Assembly (NCBI GenBank): GCA_005880345.1
Contig: VBGE01000043.1
Location: 1-8,953 of the forward strand
Reading direction: 5' to 3'
DNA length: 8,953 nt
Origin: Chloroflexota bacterium
GTDB taxonomy: Bacteria > Chloroflexota > Dormibacteria > Dormibacterales > Dormibacteraceae
The notes under the pieces are model-generated. The model saw only the letters and a list, made by a program, of their open reading frames with translations, was not told the DNA's origin and searched no databases. The translations under genes and the position numbers were made by a program. This document shows, one piece after another, positions 1 through 6,799 of the stretch (positions are counted from its first letter, which is position 1; every line of letters starts with the position of its first letter).

Positions 1-106
1 CTCGCGTCGACTTCCACAATTCGGGGTCCAGAGCGCGGAAGAGAGCTTCTATTCGAGGCTGCCAGGTCCACAGCAGGTCGTAGGCGAATTGCTTGAGTTC
101 CTCCAC
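1..106 (-). CDS. glgP: Alpha-glucan (glycogen) phosphorylase, N-terminal fragment, cut by the window edge
   Basis: Only the first 35 codons are in the window, read leftwards from a GTG at 106-104. The peptide contains YDLLWTWQPRIEALFRALDP followed by ELWKSTR. This matches the conserved N-terminal stretch of the long alpha-glucan phosphorylases (DUF3417 region), typically N-L-W-W-S-W-x-P...L-F-x-x-L-D-P-x-L-W. Those enzymes release glucose-1-phosphate from glycogen or maltodextrin by PLP-dependent phosphorolysis in the cytoplasm. GTG is chosen because no ATG, GTG or TTG lies between it and the in-frame TAA at 136-134, and the conserved region begins within about 10 residues. The Shine-Dalgarno is poor: TAGGG sits only 2 nt before the GTG. 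The gene diverges from the nucleotidyltransferase fusion at 320. The family call rests on a short but distinctive motif; catalytic domains lie outside the window. Confidence 0.8.
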   Translation of the reverse strand, partial: MEELKQFAYDLLWTWQPRIEALFRALDPELWKSTR

Positions 107-319
107 AGCCCTAGAGGGTTGCCGTCCGGGTCTTTAGCCGGATCTTCGGCGCCCATGCGGCCGCATTGCGTCGTTGACTCCTGCGCGCGCTCGGTTACGC
201 ATCCACGGGATGCGCGCCCTCGCGTGCTCGGAGTCGCCTAGCACTGCAGCCACCTGGATCGCCGAATCTCTCGGCCAAAGCCCGAACGTCAACCCTAAGA
301 TCGTAGTGAGGAAGGGGAT
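107..319. other. Divergent intergenic region between the phosphorylase and nucleotidyltransferase genes
   Basis: These 213 bases must carry the promoters and leaders of two divergent genes. Neither strand has a convincing coding frame. No good -35/-10 pair stands out; TAAGAT at 296-301 is an isolated -10-like hexamer that lies too close to the Shine-Dalgarno to serve the rightward gene well. A clear purine-rich Shine-Dalgarno (GAGGAAGGGG, 308-317) precedes the ATG at 320. The only other structure seen is the inverted repeat at 198-214, listed separately. Confidence 0.6.
198..214. repeat. 7-bp inverted repeat in the divergent intergenic region
   Basis: CGCATCC and GGATGCG form a perfect 7-bp inverted repeat around ACG. 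It lies 92 bp from the phosphorylase start and 106 bp from the nucleotidyltransferase start. This could be an operator for a dimeric regulator serving both genes or a small RNA hairpin. A chance palindrome in GC-rich DNA is also possible. No regulator family is recognised. Confidence 0.35.
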
Positions 320-2842
320 ATGAAGGCAGTCGTCATGGCCGGCGGCGAGGGTTCGCGGCTTCGGCCGCTCACCAGCAGCCTGCCCAAACCTCTGGTCCCG
401 GTCGCGGGGCGGCCGATCATGGAGCACATCCTTCTGCACCTGCGCCGGCACCAGCTGCGCGACGTGGTGGCGACGGTGCAGTACATGGGCGCGTCGATCC
501 GCAACTACTTTGGCGACGGCTCCGAACAGGGCGTCGCGCTGACCTACTCGCTCGAGGACTCGCCTCTCGGCACGGCGGGCTCGGTGATGCTGGCGCGGCA
601 GCAGCTGAACGAGACGTTCGTCGTCATCTCAGGCGACTCGCTCACCGACATCGACCTGGGCGCCGCGGCGCGCTTTCACCGCGAGCGGAAGGCGCTGGCC
701 ACCATCGTCTTGAAGCCAGTTCCGAATCCATTGGAGTACGGCGTGGTCGTCGTCGACGAAGGCGGCGCGGTGCAGCGATTCATCGAGAAGCCAAGCTGGG
801 GCGAGGTCATCTCCGACCTGGCCAACACCGGCATCTACATCCTCGACCCTGCGGTGTTCGACTTCTTCCGCCCGGGCGAGGTCACCGACTGGTCGGGTGA
901 CGTCTTTCCGAAATTGCTCAAGGAGGGCGAGCACGTCTTCGGCTGGATCGCCGACGGCTACTGGGAAGACGTGGGCAGCCACTCGGCGTACGTCAAGGCG
1001 AACTTCGACTGCCTCGAGGGACGCGTGAAGGTGCAGCTGCCCGGCGACCGGGTTGGCGAGTCGACGTGGATCCATCCCGACGCGGAGATCTTCGAAGGCG
1101 CGCGCGTGGATGGACCGGCCTTGATCGGCGCGGGCGCCAAGGTTCGCGCGGGCGCATGGGTCAACGGGCCGGCGGTCATCGGCGCATACACGACGATCGA
1201 TTCGGGCGTGAAGATCTCGAACTCGATCGTCTGGGACCACAGCTACATCGGGCTGAACTCTCGGTTGCGCGGCTCGGTCGTCTGCCGGTCCGTGACGATC
1301 AAGAACGGATGCCTGCTCGAAGAGGGCAGCGTGATCGGCAGCGACGTGACTGTCGGCGCCGGGTCGACGGTCAATGCCAACGTCCGCATCTGGCCGAACA
1401 AAGAGGTTGAGCCGGGTGCAGTGGTGCACGAATCGATCATCTGGGCGGGCGCGTGGAAGCGCGGTCTGTTCAGCTCGTACGGGTTGAACGGGCTGATCAA
1501 CATCGAGATCACGCCCGAGTTTGCGTCGCGGCTGGGCGCGGCGATCGGCGCCTTGACGCCGAAAGGCACCGAGATCGCATTCTCGCGCGACTACACGCGG
1601 TCCGCACGCATGATCGGCCGGGCGCTGATGTCGGGCATGATCTCGTCGGGCACCAACGTCATCGACCTCTCGGTGATGCCCGCGCCTGTCTCGCGGTACT
1701 GGGCACGCCACAACCATGTGTCCGCCGTGCACGTGCAGACGTCGCCTGTCGATCCGCGATCGTCTGACGTGCGCATCTTCGACGACCACGGCCTCGACAT
1801 CGACAAGCGAAATGAGCGGAAGCTCGAGGGGCTGTTCTTTCGCGAGGACATCCGGCGCGTGTCGCACTACGAGATGGGCCGCATCACTCGGCGCGAGCAG
1901 CAGACCGAGCGCTACCTCGAGGACCTTATTGCGAAGCTCGACCTGGAGTCGGTGCGCGCGGCGAACTTCAAGGTCGTGATCGATTACAACAACGGCGCGG
2001 TCGCGATGGTGCTGCCCCAGGTGCTGCGCGAGCTGAACTGCCAGGTCATCCCTCTGAATGCGGCGCCGGCGGAGATCGTGATGGAGCAGGACGACGCGAC
2101 CTTCCAGGCGCATCTGCAGGAGATCGGCGTCATCACGTCTGCGGTGAAGGCCAAGCTCGGGGTCTTCATCGACTCGCCAGGCGAGCGGTGCTTCATCGTC
2201 GACGAGTCGGGCAATGTGCTCAGCCACCACGATGCGTTCGCGGTCTTGACGGAGCTCGCGTTGACCGGGCGGCACGGCATGGTGCTCGGCCCGGCTTCCA
2301 CGTCGCTCGCTTTCTCGATGATCGCCGAGAAGCTCGGCAGCAGGTTCGTCCCGACCAAGATCACGCCTGGGGCGGTTCTGCGCGCGGCGCAGCACGCGGA
2401 GGCGGTCCTTGCGTCGGACGGCGCGGGTGGCTACTGCTGGCCGGACTTCGCGGTGTCGTTCGACGCGGTATGCACGATCGCACGCGTGCTCGAGCTTCTC
2501 GCCAAGACGGGCGCGTCACTGGGCGGCCTGCGTTCGCGCATCCCGGAGGTGGCGCACCAGACGGCGATCGAGTTCTGTCCATGGGAGGTCAAGGGGCGCG
2601 TGATGCGCACGATGATGGAGAAGCACCTGAAGGACCGCGTGGACCTCACCGACGGGGTGAAGGTGTTCGTCGACGACGGGTGGGTGCTGGTGGCGCCAGA
2701 CCCGGACCGGCCCGAGTACTACATCATCGCGTCGACCACCGACGCCGCCCACGCGAAGCGGCTGGTGGATGAGTACGCGTCGCTGGTTCGATCGGTGGTC
2801 GCCGAAGCCGCTCCCCGGGCCGAGGCCGTCGTCGAAACCTGA
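320..2842 (+). CDS. Sugar-1-phosphate nucleotidyltransferase / beta-helix / degenerate phosphomannomutase fusion (mannose-1-phosphate guanylyltransferase type)
   Basis: This 840-residue cytoplasmic protein probably makes an activated sugar, most likely GDP-mannose, from mannose-1-phosphate and NTP for glycan synthesis. Residues 1-235 are a Rossmann-like nucleotidyltransferase with GGEGSRLRPLT (8-18), PKPL (22-25), PLGTAGS (82-88), the metal-binding Asp in SGDSLTD (D106), FIEKP (154-158), NTGIY (169-173) and YWEDVG (214-219). Residues about 249-375 are hexapeptide repeats of a left-handed beta-helix. Residues about 381-825 resemble phosphohexomutases, but the canonical catalytic and metal motifs are replaced (HVQTSPVDP 471-479, DSPGER 618-623, PDPDRPEYYI 793-802), so mutase activity is doubtful. 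The order and length match the roughly 830-residue ManC-type proteins known from Streptomyces. The start is fixed by GAGGAAGGGG at 308-317. Nucleotide and sugar specificity (GDP-mannose versus UDP- or dTDP-glucose) cannot be told from sequence. The gene is probably monocistronic, with a tRNA following. Confidence 0.92.
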   Translation: MKAVVMAGGEGSRLRPLTSSLPKPLVPVAGRPIMEHILLHLRRHQLRDVVATVQYMGASIRNYFGDGSEQGVALTYSLEDSPLGTAGSVMLARQQLNETFVVISGDSLTDIDLGAAARFHRERKALATIVLKPVPNPLEYGVVVVDEGGAVQRFIEKPSWGEVISDLANTGIYILDPAVFDFFRPGEVTDWSGDVFPKLLKEGEHVFGWIADGYWEDVGSHSAYVKANFDCLEGRVKVQLPGDRVGESTWIHPDAEIFEGARVDGPALIGAGAKVRAGAWVNGPAVIGAYTTIDSGVKISNSIVWDHSYIGLNSRLRGSVVCRSVTIKNGCLLEEGSVIGSDVTVGAGSTVNANVRIWPNKEVEPGAVVHESIIWAGAWKRGLFSSYGLNGLINIEITPEFASRLGAAIGALTPKGTEIAFSRDYTRSARMIGRALMSGMISSGTNVIDLSVMPAPVSRYWARHNHVSAVHVQTSPVDPRSSDVRIFDDHGLDIDKRNERKLEGLFFREDIRRVSHYEMGRITRREQQTERYLEDLIAKLDLESVRAANFKVVIDYNNGAVAMVLPQVLRELNCQVIPLNAAPAEIVMEQDDATFQAHLQEIGVITSAVKAKLGVFIDSPGERCFIVDESGNVLSHHDAFAVLTELALTGRHGMVLGPASTSLAFSMIAEKLGSRFVPTKITPGAVLRAAQHAEAVLASDGAGGYCWPDFAVSFDAVCTIARVLELLAKTGASLGGLRSRIPEVAHQTAIEFCPWEVKGRVMRTMMEKHLKDRVDLTDGVKVFVDDGWVLVAPDPDRPEYYIIASTTDAAHAKRLVDEYASLVRSVVAEAAPRAEAVVET

Positions 2843-2847
2843 CCGCC

Positions 2848-2853
2848 TAAAAT
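2848..2853 (+). promoter_or_regulatory. Candidate -10 box of the tRNA-Gly promoter
   Basis: TAAAAT matches the TATAAT consensus at 5 of 6 bases and begins 5 bp after the stop codon of the upstream gene. It would start transcription near 2860, giving a leader of roughly 8 nt before the mature tRNA, which is typical. The -35 region at 17-18 bp spacing (about 2824-2830) is GC-rich and does not resemble TTGACA, so the call is tentative. The tRNA could also be read through from the upstream gene, since no terminator separates them. Confidence 0.4.
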
Positions 2854-2867
2854 CGATTGTCTGCCGA

Positions 2868-2943
2868 GCGGGAGTAGCTCATCTGGCAGAGCGCGACCTT
2901 CCCAAGGTTGAGGTAGCGGGTTCGATCCCCGTCTCCCGCTCCA
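2868..2943 (+). tRNA. tRNA-Gly (anticodon CCC)
   Basis: A complete 76-nt cloverleaf reads GGG glycine codons. The acceptor stem is GCGGGAG (2868-2874) with CTCCCGC (2933-2939). The D arm is GCTC/GAGC around ATCTGGCA. The anticodon stem is CGACC/GGTTG with loop TTCCCAA, anticodon CCC at 2901-2903. The variable loop is AGGTA. The T arm is GCGGG/CCCGT around TTCGATC. The discriminator is T2940 and CCA is encoded at 2941-2943. It is not a selenocysteine tRNA: the acceptor has 7 bp, the variable arm is short and the anticodon is not TCA. Confidence 0.97.
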
Positions 2944-2988
2944 CCTTGAAACCTTCTCTCAGGTACCTGGGTTTAGGTACCGAGGTGG
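2941..2988 (+). repeat. Nested inverted repeat directly after the tRNA
   Basis: An inner perfect 7-bp repeat, GGTACCT (2962-2968) and AGGTACC (2975-2981) around GGGTTT, sits inside an outer 6-bp pair, CCACCT (2941-2946) and AGGTGG (2983-2988). The outer arm includes the encoded CCA of the tRNA. An RNA hairpin in the tRNA 3' trailer is the simplest reading, possibly assisting termination or processing. No T-run follows, so it is not a standard intrinsic terminator. Confidence 0.4.
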
Positions 2989-3055
2989 TTCAGATTCGGG
3001 TATTTGTCGCCTTTCCTGTCCATTCCGGCGTGCCCATAGTGAGCGACGGAGCCAA

Positions 3056-3217
3056 ATGAGCGACAACTACAAGGTGTATGCCCAGAAGATGACAGAGCGG
3101 CGGGCAGCAGCCCGGGACCGGAGCCCGTTGCGATCCCACCTCGTCGAGCTGCTGCGGGTCGTGGAGCGATGCGAGTCCATGTGGGCACTCGAAGACCGCA
3201 TCGAACGCTCCCGCTGA
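3056..3217 (+). CDS. Small hypothetical protein (53 aa)
   Basis: The frame runs from ATG at 3056 to TGA at 3217 and encodes a charged, Arg-rich, probably helical peptide starting MSDNYKVYAQKMTERRAAAR and ending in RIERSR. No family is recognised. Support for coding comes from third codon positions, about 44 of 53 of which are G or C, as expected of a real gene in this genome. A GGAG at 3048-3051, 4 nt before the ATG, is a usable but close Shine-Dalgarno. The peptide has one Trp and one Cys and no membrane segment or signal peptide. It lies between the tRNA and the sialidase-like gene with no obvious operon link. It could be a small regulator, the remnant of a longer gene, or a chance frame. 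Confidence 0.45.
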   Translation: MSDNYKVYAQKMTERRAAARDRSPLRSHLVELLRVVERCESMWALEDRIERSR

Positions 3218-3295
3218 TCTCCGCGTAGGCATGCGGGTCGAGGACCGCTGTCTTCATGGCTTCGTCGGCATGGCGAGCAAGAGACCGCTGGCAAG

Positions 3296-3324
3296 TTGAT
3301 TTCGTAATCGCTACCCATTAGGCT
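3296..3324 (+). promoter_or_regulatory. Candidate sigma-70-type promoter of the sialidase-like gene
   Basis: TTGATT (3296-3301) is followed after exactly 17 bp by TAGGCT (3319-3324). These match the -35 and -10 consensus at 4 of 6 and 3 of 6 bases, with the key T-A...T positions of the -10 kept. Transcription would begin near 3331 and give a leader of about 33 nt before the ATG at 3364. This is the most AT-rich stretch of the otherwise GC-rich gap. The match is modest and remains a prediction. Confidence 0.35.
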
Positions 3325-3363
3325 CCTTAAGAAACCGTCTGGTGCCATGTTGGGGGTGATTGA

Positions 3364-5042
3364 ATGAGACGACACCGGCTGCTTGCGTTGGCCGCTCCGC
3401 TGAGCGTGATCGCGACCCTGATCGCCAGCCCGCCTGCCGCGGCCTCCACCGGAGTCGGCACTGTGCCACAGGGCACACAGTCCGACGCCCAATACGAGGC
3501 GAGCGCCGCCGCGAACCACGTGACCAACGTCTTCGCGACGTCGCAGCGCGTCAGCTGCTACCGACCCGAAGTCCCGTACTTCGGCAACCTCGGCCCCGCC
3601 AACGGCTACAGCGGAATGACCACTTGCAGTGGGTCGGCCACGACTGGCGAGGACACCGGCCCCACGCCGTACCCGAGCCAGGCCGGCAGCAATCCCGGCT
3701 CCCCGGCCACCGAGCCGATGCTCGTGAAGAACCACTCGGAGTCGGACATTCGAGTCGACCCCACTAACCCAAGACACCTCATCGGCACGTCGAAGTGGGC
3801 CGTCAGCGCCGAGGGCTACAACCACCTGCTTGGGTTCTTCGAGTCGTGGAACGGGGGCGCGACCTGGCCGGTGCAAGGCCACATTCCCGGCTACGAAGGC
3901 TGGACCGACAACACCGACCCAGTCGGAGCCTTCGACAGCTTCGGCAACTTCTACACGCTGATCCTGCCCTACGAGTTCTATTACAACGCCGACGGCTCGC
4001 ACAACTTCAAGACCAACCCCAACCTCGAGCCCAACCCCGCGGTGGCCGCAGAAGCGATAACCGTCTCCGTGCGCAAGCACGCACCAACCCGCGGAGTCCG
4101 CATTTCAACCGCGTCTATGCGATGTGGGTTGTCTTCGACTCGCTGTCGCCTGTCCCGTTCGCCTCATACGCTGACGCGCGTGCGGACGGCACCCATACGG
4201 CCTGGTCCAAGCCGCAGCGCCTGCCCAGTGCCGGCAACAACCCGCAGGGCGACACTTTCCTGCTGCCGCACGTCGACGGCAATGGGACCGTGTTCACGCC
4301 ACTCACCAACTTCGCCGACAAGTCCACGCTGACGAGCATCCTCCTCGACCGCTCGACGGACGGCGGCGTCAGCTGGCAATCAGTGTCGACCATCGTGCAC
4401 AACGTCACCGCACCACCACTCATCTACCGGAACACCAACTTCCGTGACGGCATCGAGGATACGTTCGCGGTCGGTCCCCACCGCCTCAACAACGGCACGT
4501 ATCCGCTTTACGCCGCCTGGGAGGACTACAGCGCCAACTTCGGTAACCTCATCCTCAGCGCGTCATTTGATGGCGGGGTCACCTGGTCCGCGCCGATTCA
4601 AATCAACGACAACGCGAGTACCACGGTGGATGCCGTCCAGCCGAACCTCACGACAGCGGCCGACGGCACGGTGCTCGTCGCGTTCTACGACCGCAGGCTC
4701 GCCTGCCCCACTGGCGCAGAAGCAACCGCCGCCGGACTCCAGCTCGACCCGAACCACCCCGCGGGCGCGACCAACTACTGCATCAACGCAAGCCTGCAGG
4801 CGTACAACGCCGCTCTCAACCCGGTCGGAAACAACGTTCGGATCAGCCTCCACACCTGGGACCCGCAGCTCAACTCGATGAAGGCCGCGGGCATCGGCCG
4901 GACCGAAGGTTTCATCGGCGACTACTTCGGCAACGTCACCGCGGGTTCCATCGACTTCACGACCTCGGTCAGCACCTACGACGATGGCACCAACCCCAAC
5001 CACTACCAGCAGCAGGTCGTAGCCACCCTGAACATTCCGTAA
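3364..5042 (+). pseudogene. Secreted sialidase/BNR-repeat (Asp-box) family protein, interrupted by a frame change
   Basis: Two frames together encode one secreted beta-propeller-like protein. The first part (3364 to about 4080, 239 residues) starts with a Sec signal peptide: MRRHR, a hydrophobic core LLALAAPLSVIATLIA, and probable cleavage after AAA (residue 27). The second part (from about 4083 to TAA 5042, about 319 residues) is in another frame. Asp-box motifs (S/T-x-D/N-G-G-x-S/T-W) occur at residues 161-168 of the first part and at 4353-4376 and 4563-4586 in the second, so both halves belong together. Such folds occur in exo-sialidases and in extracellular proteins of unknown substrate; enzymatic activity is not shown. 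The ATG follows GGGGGTGAT (3352-3360), an extended Shine-Dalgarno. The split needs a missing 3n+1 bases near 4078-4085. From memory of family alignments, more than one base is probably missing. It may be a real pseudogene or an assembly error; later codons look unmutated, so any decay is recent. A terminator follows. Confidence 0.8.
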
Positions 5043-5072
5043 AGAAAGACCACTTAACAGCCCAAATATCAC

Positions 5073-5107
5073 AACAGGGCTCCCATAAGATTGGGGGCCC
5101 TGTTTTT
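5073..5107 (+). terminator. Intrinsic terminator after the sialidase-like gene
   Basis: AACAGGGCTCCC (5073-5084) pairs with GGGGGCCCTGTT (5093-5104) as a 12-bp stem containing one T-G pair. The loop is ATAAGATT. The run of T from 5103 to 5107 follows directly. The hairpin lies 30 bp after the TAA at 5042 and ends before the next Shine-Dalgarno (5114-5120). It should therefore separate the sialidase-like gene from the amine oxidase gene, whose promoter must then lie within or very near this hairpin. Confidence 0.9.
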
Positions 5108-5131
5108 CTGACCGAGGAGGTCTGTGAGTCC

Positions 5132-6799
5132 ATGGCGCGAACCCCGCTGCTGCGACGTTTCCTGGCCCTGGCCGAGGATTTCGAAGAAGCAAATCGCACC
5201 GGCCGATCCGTCGACGTCGTCCAGGAGGAACGCCACAAGATGCGGCTCACGCGTCGCGATTTCCTCAAGGCCACCGGCGCCACCGTCGGCGCGGCCGCCT
5301 TCGCCGGCCCGGTCGCCGCGCTGGCCTCGACCAGGCGCCCATCCGGCACCCAGGGCCGCATCGCCATCATCGGCGGTGGCATCGCAGGCCTGAACGCCGC
5401 CCTGACGCTGCAGGACGCCGGCATCACCTCGACCGTCTACGAAGCCTCGAGCCGGGTGGGCGGCAGGATGCATTCGGACACGACCTCGTGGCTCAACGGC
5501 CAGACGAGCGAGCACTGCGGTGAGCTCATCGACAGCAAGCACAAGACCATCCTCGGCCTGGCCAATCGCTTCAAGCTCCCGACGGTCGACCTCCTCGCCG
5601 CCGAGCCGGTCCACTCCACGGAAACCGACTTCTTCGGCAACCAGTACTACAGCGGCGCCCAGGCCAACGTCGACTTCGGCCCGGTGTGGAGCGCGGTCAA
5701 AAAGGACCTCAACTCGGCGCCGTTTCCGACCCTGTACAACAGCTTCACGCCGGCCGGCCAGGCCCTCGACCGGCTCAGCCTCTATGACTGGATCGAGAGT
5801 CGAGTGCCGGGCGGTCACGCCAGCCCGATGGGTCAGCTGCTCGACGTCGCATACAACATCGAGTACGGCAACATCACGCAGGAGCAGAGCTCGCTCAACC
5901 TCATTTATTTGCTGGGCTTCCAGCCGGTGCCGGGCAACTTCCGAGTCTTCGGCGCGTCGGATGAGCGCTACCACATCGCCGGCGGCAACGAGCAGCTTCC
6001 CCAGGCCATCGCCGCCGCATTGGCCCCGGGCACCGTCCAGCTCAACACCACGCTCACGGGCATCGTCCACAACCAGGACAACACCTACACGGTGAGCCTC
6101 AAGGCCGGTGATTCGACCACGACCAGAGTCTTCGACCGCGTGATCCTGGCCATCCCCTTCTCTGTCCTGCGCACGATCCTGACGTCAGACCGTGCGTATC
6201 AGGCCGCGGGTTTCACGCCCCTCAAGCAGACCGCGATCACGCAGCTCGGCTACGGCAAGAACGCCAAGCTGCAGCTGCAGTTCAACTCGCGCTACTGGAA
6301 CACGTCTGGGCCGTGGGGCCTCGGCAACGGCAGCACGTACGCGGACACCGGCTACCAGAACACGTGGGAGGTGACTCGCGCCCAGGACGGGACGCCCGGA
6401 ATCCTCGTCGACTACACGGGTGGCGGTGTGCCTCTCGCCTCGTTCAATGGTGATGCGTCGGATCCGAAGGTCGCCGCCAGGTTCGCCCAGACGTTCCTCA
6501 GCCAGATAGAGCCGGTCTTTCCGGGGATCACCCGGCAGTGGAACGGCAAGGCAACCCTTGACGTGCCTTTGAGCAACCCCCTCCTGCTCGGCTCGTATTC
6601 GTACTGGAAGGTCGGCCAGTACACCCAGTTCAGCGGCTACGAAGGCGTGCGGCAGCCCGATCTAATGACCGGCAAGTGCCACTTCGCCGGCGAGCACTGC
6701 TCGACCAACTTCCAGGGTTACATGGAAGGCGGTGCCGAGCAAGGAGCCCGCGCGGCGAACGAGATCCTCGCCGACTACAAGGCGGGGATAACGACCTAA
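5132..6799 (+). CDS. Tat-exported flavin monoamine oxidase family protein
   Basis: This 555-residue FAD-dependent amine oxidase would oxidise an amine or amino acid to an imine, giving H2O2, outside the membrane. A twin-arginine signal TRRDFLK (40-46) precedes a hydrophobic, Ala-rich segment to about residue 66. The dinucleotide-binding motif IIGGGIAGL is at 79-87, the ribose-binding Glu at E104 and the family motif SRVGGR at 107-112. The C-terminal FAD motif CHFAGEHCSTNFQGYMEGG spans 516-534. The polar region before the arginine pair is unusually long (40 residues). As I recall, relatives of this subgroup also carry such an extension, so the ATG at 5132 with GAGGAGG (5114-5120, 11-nt spacing) is kept. 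An ATG at codon 37 (MRLTRRDFLK) would give a classic short Tat signal. The substrate is unknown. Its stop overlaps the stop of the convergent transporter gene by 4 bp. Confidence 0.9.
   Translation: MARTPLLRRFLALAEDFEEANRTGRSVDVVQEERHKMRLTRRDFLKATGATVGAAAFAGPVAALASTRRPSGTQGRIAIIGGGIAGLNAALTLQDAGITSTVYEASSRVGGRMHSDTTSWLNGQTSEHCGELIDSKHKTILGLANRFKLPTVDLLAAEPVHSTETDFFGNQYYSGAQANVDFGPVWSAVKKDLNSAPFPTLYNSFTPAGQALDRLSLYDWIESRVPGGHASPMGQLLDVAYNIEYGNITQEQSSLNLIYLLGFQPVPGNFRVFGASDERYHIAGGNEQLPQAIAAALAPGTVQLNTTLTGIVHNQDNTYTVSLKAGDSTTTRVFDRVILAIPFSVLRTILTSDRAYQAAGFTPLKQTAITQLGYGKNAKLQLQFNSRYWNTSGPWGLGNGSTYADTGYQNTWEVTRAQDGTPGILVDYTGGGVPLASFNGDASDPKVAARFAQTFLSQIEPVFPGITRQWNGKATLDVPLSNPLLLGSYSYWKVGQYTQFSGYEGVRQPDLMTGKCHFAGEHCSTNFQGYMEGGAEQGARAANEILADYKAGITT

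Noticed and set aside
629..2395. 588-codon open frame on the minus strand inside the nucleotidyltransferase fusion
   Set aside because: It is an antisense shadow of the fusion gene: its Arg/His/Asp-rich composition is typical of reversed GC-rich codons, it has no recognisable domain, and the plus strand encodes clear motifs throughout.
2868..2943. Possibility that the tRNA is selC (tRNA-Sec), given the nearby UGA-containing gene
   Set aside because: The anticodon is CCC, the variable arm is 5 nt and the acceptor stem is 7 bp. It is an ordinary tRNA-Gly.
3067..4080. 337-codon open frame on the minus strand over the small ORF and the sialidase-like gene
   Set aside because: No domain is recognisable, and it lies opposite a clear signal peptide and Asp-box protein. 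It is long only because of GC-rich composition.
4081..4332. Continuation of the first sialidase frame to 4332 as genuine protein
   Set aside because: After about 4080 this frame turns Arg/Ser/Thr-rich and loses family features, while the other frame carries the conserved sequence.
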